Assembly: GCA_041659605.1 (NCBI GenBank)
Contig: JBAZXW010000012.1
Location: 1-64,000 of the forward strand
Source: Solimonas sp041659605
GTDB taxonomy: Bacteria; Pseudomonadota; Gammaproteobacteria; Nevskiales; Nevskiaceae
Direction: 5' to 3'
DNA length: 64,000 nucleotides
Shown: positions 27,453-34,996 of the stretch, piece by piece
How the letters are laid out: the number at the start of each line of letters is the position of its first letter
Numbering within the stretch: position 1 is the stretch's first letter
Program-made: the position numbers and the translations under genes
The notes under the pieces: model-generated
The model's database searches: none
Told to the model about the DNA's origin: nothing
Seen by the model: the letters and a program-made list of their open reading frames with translations, nothing else

Positions 27453-27560
27453 TGGTCAATGGTCTTGCCATGCGCAGGGACCGTTTACGCCATGGCCTGT
27501 GGGCCAAGTGTGTTGACGTAAACCTCTTCGTGACGAAGAGCGGCTACTCCCCAGTGACCC
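27453..27560 (-). ncRNA. yybP-ykoY manganese riboswitch
   Basis: On the minus strand the leader reads GGTCACTGGGGAGTAGCCGC, a hairpin (CTCTTCGTCACGAAGAG), GTCAACACACTTGGCCC, a CATGGCGTAAACGG arm, then CATGGCAAGACC and ATTGACC. The first GGTCA (27555-27559) pairs with the last TGACC (27454-27458) to make P1; GGGGAGTAG and GTCAACA are hallmarks of the yybP-ykoY class. The aptamer lies 63 nt upstream of the GDT1-family gene, the classical target. A further GC-rich hairpin between aptamer and start may be the expression platform. Confidence 0.85.
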
Positions 27561-27744
27561 GACGATATTACCACGTAGAGCCGGCGGGCTCCGTCGAACG
27601 CAGGGCCAGAAGCAGGATCAAACGTTCCTGATTGCTGTCAAATTCTGTCCGTGCCGTTCGACTACCGTGTGAAGGCGCCGGATGAATGACCGGCGCGAGG
27701 GCTAAAGGGCGGCTGAGGCTGCACTCAAGCAAAGGAGAGCAACG

Positions 27745-28230
27745 ATGAACAAGAACACGATCTGCCTGTGGTACGACCACGATGCGGAGGCGGCTGCACG
27801 CTTCTATGCCCGGACGTTTCCCGACAGCACCGTCGGCCAGGTATTCCGGGCGCCGTCCGACTTCCCGGGCGGGAAGGCGGGTCAGGTCTTGACGGTCGAG
27901 TTCACTGTCTGCGGCGTGCCGTGCCTCGGCCTCAATGGCGGGAACGCGTTCCAGCACAACGAGGCTTTCTCATTTCAGATCGCCACCGACGATCAGGAGG
28001 AAACGGATCGTTACTGGAATGCCATCGTCGATAACGGCGGTGCAGAGAGCGCGTGCGGCTGGTGCAAGGACAAATGGGGACTTTCGTGGCAGATCACCCC
28101 GCGCGTCCTGACCGAAGCAATGACCGCAGGTGGTGACGTGGCCAAGCGTGCATTCGCGGCGATGATGGAGATGCGGAAGATCGACGTCGCCAAGATCGAG
28201 GCGGCAGCGCGCGGAAAGACATCTGCCTAG
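27745..28230 (+). CDS. VOC family protein (PhnB-like)
   Basis: The 161-residue protein reads as a PhnB/3-demethylubiquinone-methyltransferase-like member of the vicinal oxygen chelate superfamily: ICLWYDHDAEAAARFYARTFPDS at the N-terminus, and VDNGGAESACGWCKDKWGLSWQITP near residue 100. The reaction is unknown for this subgroup. An aggaga site precedes the ATG. An ArsR remnant and an AHSA1-type gene follow on the same strand, a trio commonly found together. Confidence 0.88.
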   Translation: MNKNTICLWYDHDAEAAARFYARTFPDSTVGQVFRAPSDFPGGKAGQVLTVEFTVCGVPCLGLNGGNAFQHNEAFSFQIATDDQEETDRYWNAIVDNGGAESACGWCKDKWGLSWQITPRVLTEAMTAGGDVAKRAFAAMMEMRKIDVAKIEAAARGKTSA

Positions 28231-28302
28231 CGGGTTCGCGGCGTAGGCGAATGTCTCAGACGTGCCATCAAGAGACGTTCGGGCCAGCAGCCCGACCGCT
28301 CC

Positions 28303-28461
28303 GTGTCGACCCATAGCCGCCGGCCGTGCCGTCTCGAGGCGGAAATGGAGTGGATCGAGCGTTACCGCCAGGTGTGGGACGCGCGCTTCGATGCGCTGGA
28401 CGGTGTCATCGACGAATTCAAACGACAGGAGAAGGCCCGTGGCCGCAAGAAAAGTAGGTGA
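28303..28461 (+). pseudogene. C-terminal remnant of an ArsR family regulator
   Basis: In the same frame as, but after the stop of, the VOC gene, the sequence reads SRRPCRLEAEMEWIERYRQV then WDARFDALDGVIDEF and a basic end. This is the typical last helix of ArsR regulators paired with AHSA1 genes. The winged-helix DNA-binding part is missing, replaced by unrelated sequence after the VOC stop. The remnant still overlaps the SRPBCC start by 23 bp, the usual overlap for this pair. Confidence 0.7.
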
Positions 28462-28936
28462 ATCTCAGCGCACGACGGCACAGAAGAAGTCGGAGCGCGA
28501 GGTCGTCGTCACGCGGACGTTCAACGCGCCCGCGCGGCTCGTGTTCGAGGCGTGGTCCAAGCCCGAGTTGTTCAAGAAGTGGTGGGTGCCCCGCTCCATG
28601 GGCATGACACTTCGCTCGTGCGAGCTGGACGTGCGTACCGGCGGCAAATATCGCCTGGTGTTCGGCGACGATCCTGCGAACCCGATGGCGTTCTTCGGCA
28701 AGTACCTCGAGGTGGTGCCTTACAAGCGCATCGTCTGGACGAACGAGGAAAGCGGCGACGCGGGATCCGTCACCACCGTGACGTTCGAAGAGCGCGACGG
28801 CAAGACGCTGCTCGTCATGAGCGAGCTATATCCCACGAAGGAGGCGCTCGACGCGGCCGGCACCGGCGCACAGGAAGCGATGAACGAGACGTTCGGACAG
28901 CTCGACGAACTGCTCGCCGAGCTATCCGCGCGTTGA
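28439..28936 (+). CDS. SRPBCC/AHSA1 domain protein
   Basis: The 165-residue protein has the AHSA1 pattern: VTRTFNAPARLVFEAWSKPE, then FKKWWVPRSMGM, VRTGGKYRLVFG and a closing MNETFGQLDELLAEL. The fold is a hydrophobic-cavity START-like domain that binds a small ligand. The GTG start follows an aggaga site inside the ArsR remnant. With the regulator broken, expression may be constitutive or driven from the VOC promoter. Confidence 0.88.
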   Translation: MAARKVGESQRTTAQKKSEREVVVTRTFNAPARLVFEAWSKPELFKKWWVPRSMGMTLRSCELDVRTGGKYRLVFGDDPANPMAFFGKYLEVVPYKRIVWTNEESGDAGSVTTVTFEERDGKTLLVMSELYPTKEALDAAGTGAQEAMNETFGQLDELLAELSAR

Positions 28937-28954
28937 CTCCGTTCGCGCTGAAAC

Positions 28955-29116
28955 CGTTACCGGCGACGCAAGACGATTCCAGAACCCGTATTTGGATGGA
29001 TCAAACAGGCCCTCGGCTTCCGGAGATTCAGCATGCGCGGACTCGAAGCGGCGAAATCCGAATGGAACCTCATCTGCGCGGCGGTGAATTTGAAGCGGAT
29101 GCACAGCTTGGAATAG
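28955..29116 (+). pseudogene. 3' remnant of an IS1182-like DDE transposase
   Basis: The 53-residue frame reads RRRKTIPEPVFGWIKQALG, then FRRFSMRGLEAAKSEWNLIC and AAVNLKRMHSLE before a TAG stop. This matches the C-terminal end of DDE_Tnp_1 type transposases, including the catalytic Glu in PEPVFGWIKQ. The rest of the element is gone. It shows past insertion here, next to the damaged ArsR gene. Confidence 0.7.
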
Positions 29117-29172
29117 AGTCCGGCGTGAAAAGGCCGGACAAACGATGCAAGAGGCCAACAGCCCGGCCTCGG

Positions 29173-29787
29173 CTACTTCTGCGCCCAGGCGCCATTGACG
29201 TCCTGATACCACCAGCCCGCCTGCGCCTTGGCGATCCAGCGGCTCGCGAACACTTCGCGGATCTGCGCTTCCCATTGCGGCTGGCCGTTGGCGGTGGCGA
29301 TCTCGCGGTACAGCGCGGCTCGGTCGCTGTTTTCGTTGGCGACCAGCGTGCGCACGGCATTGCGGCTGGCCAGCGGTACGGCGGCAGGATCGCGTACCGT
29401 CACATAGCCGTCCGCGGTCAGGCCGACGGTACCGGCGGACATCAGCGGCTTGAGTTCGGCGAAGCGGCGCTCCATCAGCGTCTTCAGGCGCACGATTTCC
29501 GGCGACGAGATGTCGATGTTCGGTTCGGCGGCCTGGGCCGCGGGAATCAGCACGTCGAGTGCGCGCAGCGCAACGGCCTGCAGGGCGCTGCCGAGCGACG
29601 AAGTCGGCTCGGGTGTCGCGGGAACCGGGCCGGGCACGAGCGGCTGATCGGCGCTGCCCCAGACATCGTCGATGATGCGATCGGCGGCCTTTTCCGCAGC
29701 GGCGGCGGGGAAGTAGACGTTGATCGTGACGCAGGCGCTCATCGAAGCGAGCACGGCGGCGAGCAGGCCGGTTCGGAGAGGGGTCAT
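29173..29787 (-). CDS. ydbL: YdbL-like DUF1318 lipoprotein
   Basis: The 204-residue protein has a lipobox (LASMSAC, Cys about residue 19) followed by VTINVYFPAAAAEKAADRII, a hallmark of the DUF1318 family in these bacteria. The DUF1318 domain fills residues about 95-204 (RRFAELKPLMSAGTVGLTADG, then WWYQDVNGAWAQK). In E. coli YdbL is a periplasmic helper for the YdbH-YnbE lipid-transport bridge; there it is not a lipoprotein. The gene follows ydbH by 67 bp with no separate ynbE between. The start at 29787 has a GGAG site. Confidence 0.82.
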   Translation of the reverse strand: MTPLRTGLLAAVLASMSACVTINVYFPAAAAEKAADRIIDDVWGSADQPLVPGPVPATPEPTSSLGSALQAVALRALDVLIPAAQAAEPNIDISSPEIVRLKTLMERRFAELKPLMSAGTVGLTADGYVTVRDPAAVPLASRNAVRTLVANENSDRAALYREIATANGQPQWEAQIREVFASRWIAKAQAGWWYQDVNGAWAQK

Positions 29788-29854
29788 CGCGCACTCCATC
29801 GAGGCTGGGAGGAATGCAGTATAGAGCGCCAAACCGGACGGCCCGTGAACGCCG

Positions 29855-31693
29855 TCAGCGCAGCTCGCTGCTCACCTGTGCCGGCCCGCTCTTGCCGATG
29901 CCCTTGAGCTGCGCGAGGAACACCGGCCAGCTGACCTGCGTCGAGTAGCCGACGACGTCGATGCGCGGCAGGCCGCGGCCCTGCACCAGCACGTAGCCAT
30001 TGCTGCCGCCGCCACTGCGGCGCTTCGCCGGTCCGATGCCGTTCATGCGGCACACGCCGTTGTCGAGCACGCAGCTCCAGCCGATGCGCGCGTAGGCGAA
30101 ATCGTCGAAGACGCTGAAGAAGCCGCGCGACAGCAGGCCGGTCGGGCCGCCGCCGATCGACGAGATGCTGTCGATCGCGCGCTGCGAGATGCGCCGCGGC
30201 GAGTCGTCGTCCGCCGACGAGTAAAGCCGCGCGTTCATCGCCACCGGTTCCCAGCCGATCAGGCGCAGGCCGTCGAAATCGCCGTCGAGCCGCCCGGTGA
30301 TGCGGCCGAAGTCGAAGGCGCCGGTGACCGCTGCAAGATCGAGGCGGCGCAGGCGCAGATCCGCCTTCACGCGCGGCAGCGGGCCGAACGGCTCGATCAC
30401 GCTCAGATTGCGCACCTCGATCTGCCCGTCGAAGGCGGCCGCGGTCAGCGTGCCGTCGATGTCGAGCCGGCGCTCGCGCAGTCGCAATCCGGGCAGCGTG
30501 CCGGCGAGCGTGCCGGCGAACTCGGGCCAGCCGAGGGCGCGGCACAGGGCCGGCAGGTCGATCGGCAACAGCTGCATCTGCACGTCTGCGCCCATCTGCT
30601 CGTTGCCGATGTCGCTGAGCACGAACCGTTTCAGCTCCAGCGCGCCGTCCAGCACCGGCAGCCGCGCCGGTGCCGTCAACGCGAAGTCGCGCGCGGCCGT
30701 TGCGAAGTCGAGCTGCGCGGCGCCGAGCGGGATGCGGCCGACGACGCCCTCGCGCCAACGCAGCACGGAACCCTGCACGGGTGTCTGCGTCTGCCAGTTC
30801 AGCGCGCCGTTGAGGCCGTTCAGCACCACTGCGGGACCGGGCGCGGCGACCGTCATATCGTCGACGTCGATGTGCAGCTGTTGCAGAGCGCCGTCGCGGA
30901 CATCGGCGCGCAGGGCGGCCGTGCCGGCCAGTTCCAGATCGTGCAGCGGCGTCGTCGCGAGGAAGGGACGCAGATACAACTCGGCCGCCGCCGCGGCGTT
31001 GGCGAGCGACAGCTCGATCGCAACGCGGTGATGCGCGAGCGCCTGTGCGGGATCCACTTCTCCGCGGGCCGTCAGCGTGCCGATGCCGGTCTGTTCGATC
31101 TGCAGCCGCTCCACGCGCACCGGGCCGGTCGCGGGCCGGATTGCGCGCCCATCGAAGCGCAGGGGATGCACGCCGAAGTCGAAAAAGGCCGGTTCGACAT
31201 AGGCCTGGCCGCCGAGCGTGCGCAGCTGCCATTCCAGCGTCTGCGTTGCCGAAGCTGCGCTGGCGCGGCCCTGCAGCGACAGGTGCAGTTGATCGGCGGC
31301 GATGCGCCCGTCCGCGCTGTTGTAGCTCAGCAGCAGGTCGGCGCGACGCAGATCGGCGCGCCAGCGCCCGGAAGCGTTGGCGGACAGGTCGACCACCGCG
31401 TCGAGCGTCCCCAGATCCGCGACCTCGACCTGTGCGGCGAGGCCGTCGCAACCGATGGCGGCGCTGCGCAGCAACGGGCAGCGGAGGCGGACCCGCGCAG
31501 GTCCGACCGGACTGGCGGCGTGCGTCAGCGAGCCCAGTTCGACTTCGGCGGCGCCGTCGGTTCGCCAGTCGGCGCGCATGGACTCGATCCGCCAGTCCGC
31601 GCCCTCGATGCGGCCGACGCTCAGCTCGACGCGATCCACCGCGTCGGCGGCGAAGCTGAGGCACAGCATGGCGAACCAGTACGGGTGTCGCAT
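29855..31693 (-). CDS. ydbH: YdbH-like AsmA-family intermembrane lipid transport protein
   Basis: The 612-residue protein has a short N-terminal signal/anchor (YWFAMLCLSFAADAV) and a long beta-rich body of the YdbH/AsmA-like type, ending in the conserved C-terminal part (FDFGRITGRLDGDFDGLRLIGW, SVFDDFAYARIGWSCVLDNG, CRMNGIG, PVFLAQLKGIGKSGPAQVSSEL). YdbH is thought to bridge inner and outer membranes for phospholipid traffic. It is shorter than the E. coli protein (about 880 residues). It is followed by a YdbL-like gene, which supports the call. Confidence 0.82.
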   Translation of the reverse strand: MRHPYWFAMLCLSFAADAVDRVELSVGRIEGADWRIESMRADWRTDGAAEVELGSLTHAASPVGPARVRLRCPLLRSAAIGCDGLAAQVEVADLGTLDAVVDLSANASGRWRADLRRADLLLSYNSADGRIAADQLHLSLQGRASAASATQTLEWQLRTLGGQAYVEPAFFDFGVHPLRFDGRAIRPATGPVRVERLQIEQTGIGTLTARGEVDPAQALAHHRVAIELSLANAAAAAELYLRPFLATTPLHDLELAGTAALRADVRDGALQQLHIDVDDMTVAAPGPAVVLNGLNGALNWQTQTPVQGSVLRWREGVVGRIPLGAAQLDFATAARDFALTAPARLPVLDGALELKRFVLSDIGNEQMGADVQMQLLPIDLPALCRALGWPEFAGTLAGTLPGLRLRERRLDIDGTLTAAAFDGQIEVRNLSVIEPFGPLPRVKADLRLRRLDLAAVTGAFDFGRITGRLDGDFDGLRLIGWEPVAMNARLYSSADDDSPRRISQRAIDSISSIGGGPTGLLSRGFFSVFDDFAYARIGWSCVLDNGVCRMNGIGPAKRRSGGGSNGYVLVQGRGLPRIDVVGYSTQVSWPVFLAQLKGIGKSGPAQVSSELR

Positions 31694-31709
31694 GCGGACA
31701 TCATGGCAG

Positions 31710-31747
31710 CTAGCAGCCTGTCGGGCTTCTGCCCGACAGGCTGCTAG
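31710..31747. repeat. Perfect 17-bp hairpin between divergent genes
   Basis: Arms ctagcagcctgtcgggc and gcccgacaggctgctag are perfect complements around a four-base loop (ttct). The hairpin lies 16 bp from the ydbH start and 14 bp from the patatin gene start, which point away from each other. A terminator is therefore unlikely in this position; a mobile palindrome or a structured leader for both transcripts is possible. Confidence 0.85.
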
Positions 31748-31761
31748 ACTCGCCCTTCAGC

Positions 31762-33534
31762 ATGAACCCACGCACGGTCCTCGCAGAGAGTCCGCTGTTC
31801 GAGCGCCTGACACCGGCGGCGCTCGACGCGCTGGCCGCGCAGGCTGAAATCGTCGAGATTCCCAGCGGCCGCACGCTGTTCGAGCGCGGCACGGCGCCGG
31901 ACAGCATCTACATCGTCGCGACCGGACGCCTGTGTGCGGTGCTGCCGGATGGCGCCATTGCAGGCACCATCGGCCGGCTTGAGCCGATCGGCGAGATCGG
32001 CGCGCTGTCCGGCGAGACGCGCGTCGCCGCGGTGCACGCAGTGCGTGACAGCGCGCTGATCCGCATCCCGGCCAAGCATCTCTATGCGGTGATCAGCCAG
32101 CACCCCGACGCGCTCGCCGAGATGACGCGCGTGATCATCCAGCGCATGCGCCAGAACCAGCGTGTGCAACGGCTCGAACACCAGCGGCAGCTGCGCTGCA
32201 TCGCGGTCGTGCCGGCGACGCCGGATGTCGACGTGGCGATGGTCGCGCGCCGGCTGCGCGAGGCGCTGGCGTCGACGCGCTCGCCGATGCTGATCGACGC
32301 GCAGACCGTCGATGCGGCCCTCGGTCCCGGAACGTCACAGGCACGCCTCGACAGCGGCGAGGAGAACCGGCGCCTAGTCGAATTTCTCAACCGGGCCGAA
32401 GTCGAGCGCGAGTACCTGATGTATCTGTCCGGCGGACATGCCGATCCCTGGGCGCGGCGCTGCATGCGCCAGGCCGATCGCATCCTGTTCGTCGTCAATG
32501 CCTCGGCACCTGCGGTGGTCACGCCGATGGTCGACGAGTTGCGGCGCTGCGGTGCCCGCGCCCCGGTCGAAGTCATCGTGATCCGCCCGGAAGGCCAGGC
32601 GGCCGGACCGGTGCTGACCTGGCGCGAGCACGTCGGCGCGCAGGCGCATTACTTCGTGCGCCGCGACCACACCGGCGACTTCGCCAGTCTCGCGCGCCAG
32701 CTCACCGGGCGCGGTGTCGGCCTGGTGCTCGGCGGCGGCGGTGCGCGTGGCTTCGCCCACATCGGCCTGATCCGCGCGCTGCACGAGCTCAACATCCCGG
32801 TCGACGTCGTCGGCGGCACCAGCATGGGCGCGTTCTTTTCGGCCCTGGTCGCCTGCGGCTACGACCACAACGAGATCCTGCATATCGCCCGCGAGACTTT
32901 CGTCAAGACCAACCAGCTCAACGACTACCTGTTCCCCAGCGTCTCGCTGATCCGCGGGCGCAAGTTCGTGCGCCGCATGCACGAGATTTTCGACGAGCGC
33001 CAGATCCAGGAGCTGCGCAAGCCGTACTTCTGCATGTCGACCAACCTCACGCGCGGCCGCTCGGTGACGCACGACCGCGGGCCGGTCTACATGTGGGTCG
33101 CGACCAGCATGGCGGTGCCGGGCGTGGCGCCGCCGGTGGTCTATCGTGGCGAACTGCTGTGCGACGGCGCGGTCGTCAACAGTCTGCCGACCGACGTGAT
33201 GCAGAGCCTGGAACGCGGGCCGATCATCGCCTCGGACGTCAGCACCGAAGGCGGTCTTGCCGCGCCGGGCATCGAAGGGCCCGATCCCGAGGGGCTGTTC
33301 AACCTGAAAGGCGACTTCGAAAAGCCGCGCCTGTTCTCGATCATCTTCCGCACCGCGACGCTGACCAGCGAAAGCGGAACCGCGCAGCGCGCGGCGCGCG
33401 CCGACGTCTATCTGCGCATGCCGGTCAACGGCATCGGCCTGTTCGACTGGAAGAAGCTCGACGAAGTGGTCGAACGCGGCTATCGCCACGCGCTGGAGCA
33501 GCTGCAGCCGGTGCGCGACAAGCTCGGCGTGTAG
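31762..33534 (+). CDS. Patatin-like phospholipase with cyclic-nucleotide-binding-like domain (NTE type)
   Basis: The 590-residue protein starts with a cyclic-nucleotide-binding-like domain (residues about 8-130); its cassette IGEIGALSGETRVAAV keeps the Gly-Glu and the phosphate-binding Arg of true cAMP sites. The patatin domain (about 320-500) has the oxyanion motif GGGGARG, the nucleophile Ser in GGTSMG and the catalytic Asp in LCDGAVVNSLP. It should be a serine lipase or lysophospholipase at the membrane, like neuropathy target esterase and Pseudomonas/E. coli RssA-type proteins. It is divergent from ydbH. Confidence 0.92.
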   Translation: MNPRTVLAESPLFERLTPAALDALAAQAEIVEIPSGRTLFERGTAPDSIYIVATGRLCAVLPDGAIAGTIGRLEPIGEIGALSGETRVAAVHAVRDSALIRIPAKHLYAVISQHPDALAEMTRVIIQRMRQNQRVQRLEHQRQLRCIAVVPATPDVDVAMVARRLREALASTRSPMLIDAQTVDAALGPGTSQARLDSGEENRRLVEFLNRAEVEREYLMYLSGGHADPWARRCMRQADRILFVVNASAPAVVTPMVDELRRCGARAPVEVIVIRPEGQAAGPVLTWREHVGAQAHYFVRRDHTGDFASLARQLTGRGVGLVLGGGGARGFAHIGLIRALHELNIPVDVVGGTSMGAFFSALVACGYDHNEILHIARETFVKTNQLNDYLFPSVSLIRGRKFVRRMHEIFDERQIQELRKPYFCMSTNLTRGRSVTHDRGPVYMWVATSMAVPGVAPPVVYRGELLCDGAVVNSLPTDVMQSLERGPIIASDVSTEGGLAAPGIEGPDPEGLFNLKGDFEKPRLFSIIFRTATLTSESGTAQRAARADVYLRMPVNGIGLFDWKKLDEVVERGYRHALEQLQPVRDKLGV

Positions 33535-33537
33535 CCA

Positions 33538-33599
33538 GTAGCCCGGGTGAAACCCGGGGCGACGCCGGCGTGATCTTCCCCGGGCTGCGCCCGGGCTAC
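33538..33599. repeat. Dispersed palindromic repeat, copy A
   Basis: The 62-bp element starts gtagcccgggtgaaacccgggg and ends ccccgggctgcgcccgggctac, so both outer and inner arms pair. A close copy is at 39218-39283. It is of the REP-like extragenic type. Confidence 0.85.
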
Positions 33600-33612
33600 G
33601 ACGCTCAATAAT

Positions 33613-33639
33613 AAGCCCGCGGCGTGGGGCCGCGGGCTT
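33613..33639 (-). terminator. Terminator for the first OmpA gene
   Basis: Arms aagcccgcgg and ccgcgggctt form a ten-base stem with a seven-base loop; on the minus strand it is followed by TTATT. It lies 20 bp beyond the stop of the minus-strand OmpA gene. Confidence 0.7.
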
Positions 33640-33659
33640 GGAGAGCGAGCGCTGCGCGC

Positions 33660-34874
33660 CTACTCGGTGAGCACGTGGAACTCGACGCGGCGGTTCAGGC
33701 CGCGGCCTTCTTCGGTCTCGTTGTCGGCGATCGGGTTCTCTTCGCCATGACCCACGCTTTCGAGGCGGTCGCCGGCGCTGCCGCGGTCGATCAGGTAGTT
33801 GCGCACGGATGCGGCGCGCGCCACCGACAGGTGCTTGTTGTACGCGTCGGTGCCCTTCGCGTCGGTATTGCCGATGATCTCCAGGCGCAGGTCCGGCTGG
33901 TTGCGCAGACCGATCGCGACACGGTCGAGCACGACGCGGGCGTCGCGCGTCAGCTTCGCCGAATCGAACTCGAAGTGCACCGCCTTGAGCACGATCACGG
34001 TCTGCTCTTCGGACACGCAGCCGGTGATGTCGACCTTGAACCCGGGCGGAGTATCCGGGCAGGCATCCTCAGCGTTGGCCACGCCATCGCCATCCTGGTC
34101 GACCGGGCAGCCCGTTGCGTCGACAGCGGTGCCCGCCGGCGTGGCGGGGCACTGGTCCGTGGTGTCAATGACGCCATCGCCGTCGGTGTCGGAAGTGGCC
34201 AGGACCGGCTGCGCCGGGCAGCCGGTGGCGTCGACAGCGGTGCCGAACGGCGTATCCGGACAGGCGTCCGCGGTGTCGAGAACGCCATCGTGATCGTCAT
34301 CGATGTCGCCGTGACGCAGCACCTTCTCGGGTTCGGCGGCAACAGCGCCGAAGGCGTAGAGCAGGCCGAGGTTCAGGCGCGCGTCGTAGAGCACGTCCTC
34401 GTCGGGGTAGGTGTCGCTGTTGAAAATGGCGTAGTAACGACCTTCGGCACGCAGCTGCAGGCGGTCGCTGCCGGCCTGGAAGCCGACGCCGGCGTCGACA
34501 TACGGCGACAGCTCTTCCTCGATGCCGTAATCCTCCCAGAAGCTGCCGAGGCCGCCGAGGATGAACACGCCAAAGCGCGGCGATCCGCCCAGATAGCGGA
34601 GGTCGAGCCCGGCGCCGTAGCCGGCGTCGCGGCCGCTGCCGTCTTCCAGGTCGGTGCGCTGCCCGAACGCGTTGAGTTCCAGGCTCAGCCAGGGGTTCAT
34701 CGGGGCGCCGTAGAGGATGTGCCAGCCGGGCCCGTTGTCGGTGCCGCGCACGCTGTCGGGCAGCACATAGCTGCCCATCACGCCGAGGTAGTTCGGCGGC
34801 GCATCGGCGGCTGCGCTGGCGCCGGACGCCAGGGCAAGTGCCAATGCCGCGGCTGCGCAGAAGATTCGCATCAT
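33660..34874 (-). CDS. OmpA family protein with thrombospondin type 3 repeats (paralogue 1)
   Basis: The 404-residue protein has a signal peptide (FCAAAALALALASGASAAAD) and an N-terminal beta-barrel of about 170 residues (YLGVMGSYVLPDSVRG onward). Next come calcium-binding thrombospondin-3 repeats (DDDHDGVLDTADACPDTPFG and two more), then a peptidoglycan-binding OmpA domain (HFEFDSAKLTRDARVVLD, GNTDAKGTDAYNKHLSVARA, NRRVEFHVLTE). It should anchor the outer membrane to the cell wall. A neighbouring paralogue has the same layout. The start has a GGGGGA site. Confidence 0.92.
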   Translation of the reverse strand: MMRIFCAAAALALALASGASAAADAPPNYLGVMGSYVLPDSVRGTDNGPGWHILYGAPMNPWLSLELNAFGQRTDLEDGSGRDAGYGAGLDLRYLGGSPRFGVFILGGLGSFWEDYGIEEELSPYVDAGVGFQAGSDRLQLRAEGRYYAIFNSDTYPDEDVLYDARLNLGLLYAFGAVAAEPEKVLRHGDIDDDHDGVLDTADACPDTPFGTAVDATGCPAQPVLATSDTDGDGVIDTTDQCPATPAGTAVDATGCPVDQDGDGVANAEDACPDTPPGFKVDITGCVSEEQTVIVLKAVHFEFDSAKLTRDARVVLDRVAIGLRNQPDLRLEIIGNTDAKGTDAYNKHLSVARAASVRNYLIDRGSAGDRLESVGHGEENPIADNETEEGRGLNRRVEFHVLTE

Positions 34875-34940
34875 CGGGGTCCCCCTATTTGTTTGGACTG
34901 TTGCGGTCTGCGCGCTGCCGCGCAGAGCCGTGGGTGCCCA

Positions 34941-34957
34941 TATATTACGCAACTTCA
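34941..34957 (-). promoter_or_regulatory. Shared promoter-like motif upstream of OmpA paralogue 1
   Basis: The 17-bp sequence tatattacgcaacttca lies 67 bp upstream of the start and is identical to the one at 36247-36263 upstream of paralogue 2. Read on the minus strand it contains TAATAT, a plausible -10 box. Flanking bases differ, so the motif seems conserved for function. Confidence 0.55.
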
Positions 34958-34996
34958 CCCGGGCCGCGACCCGATGGCGCCGGCGGCGCCTGACCG

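Noticed and set aside
26562..27521. 319-codon plus-strand frame opposite the CDF/GDT1 genes
   Set aside because: Antisense to two well-supported membrane proteins and to the riboswitch; no domain is visible.
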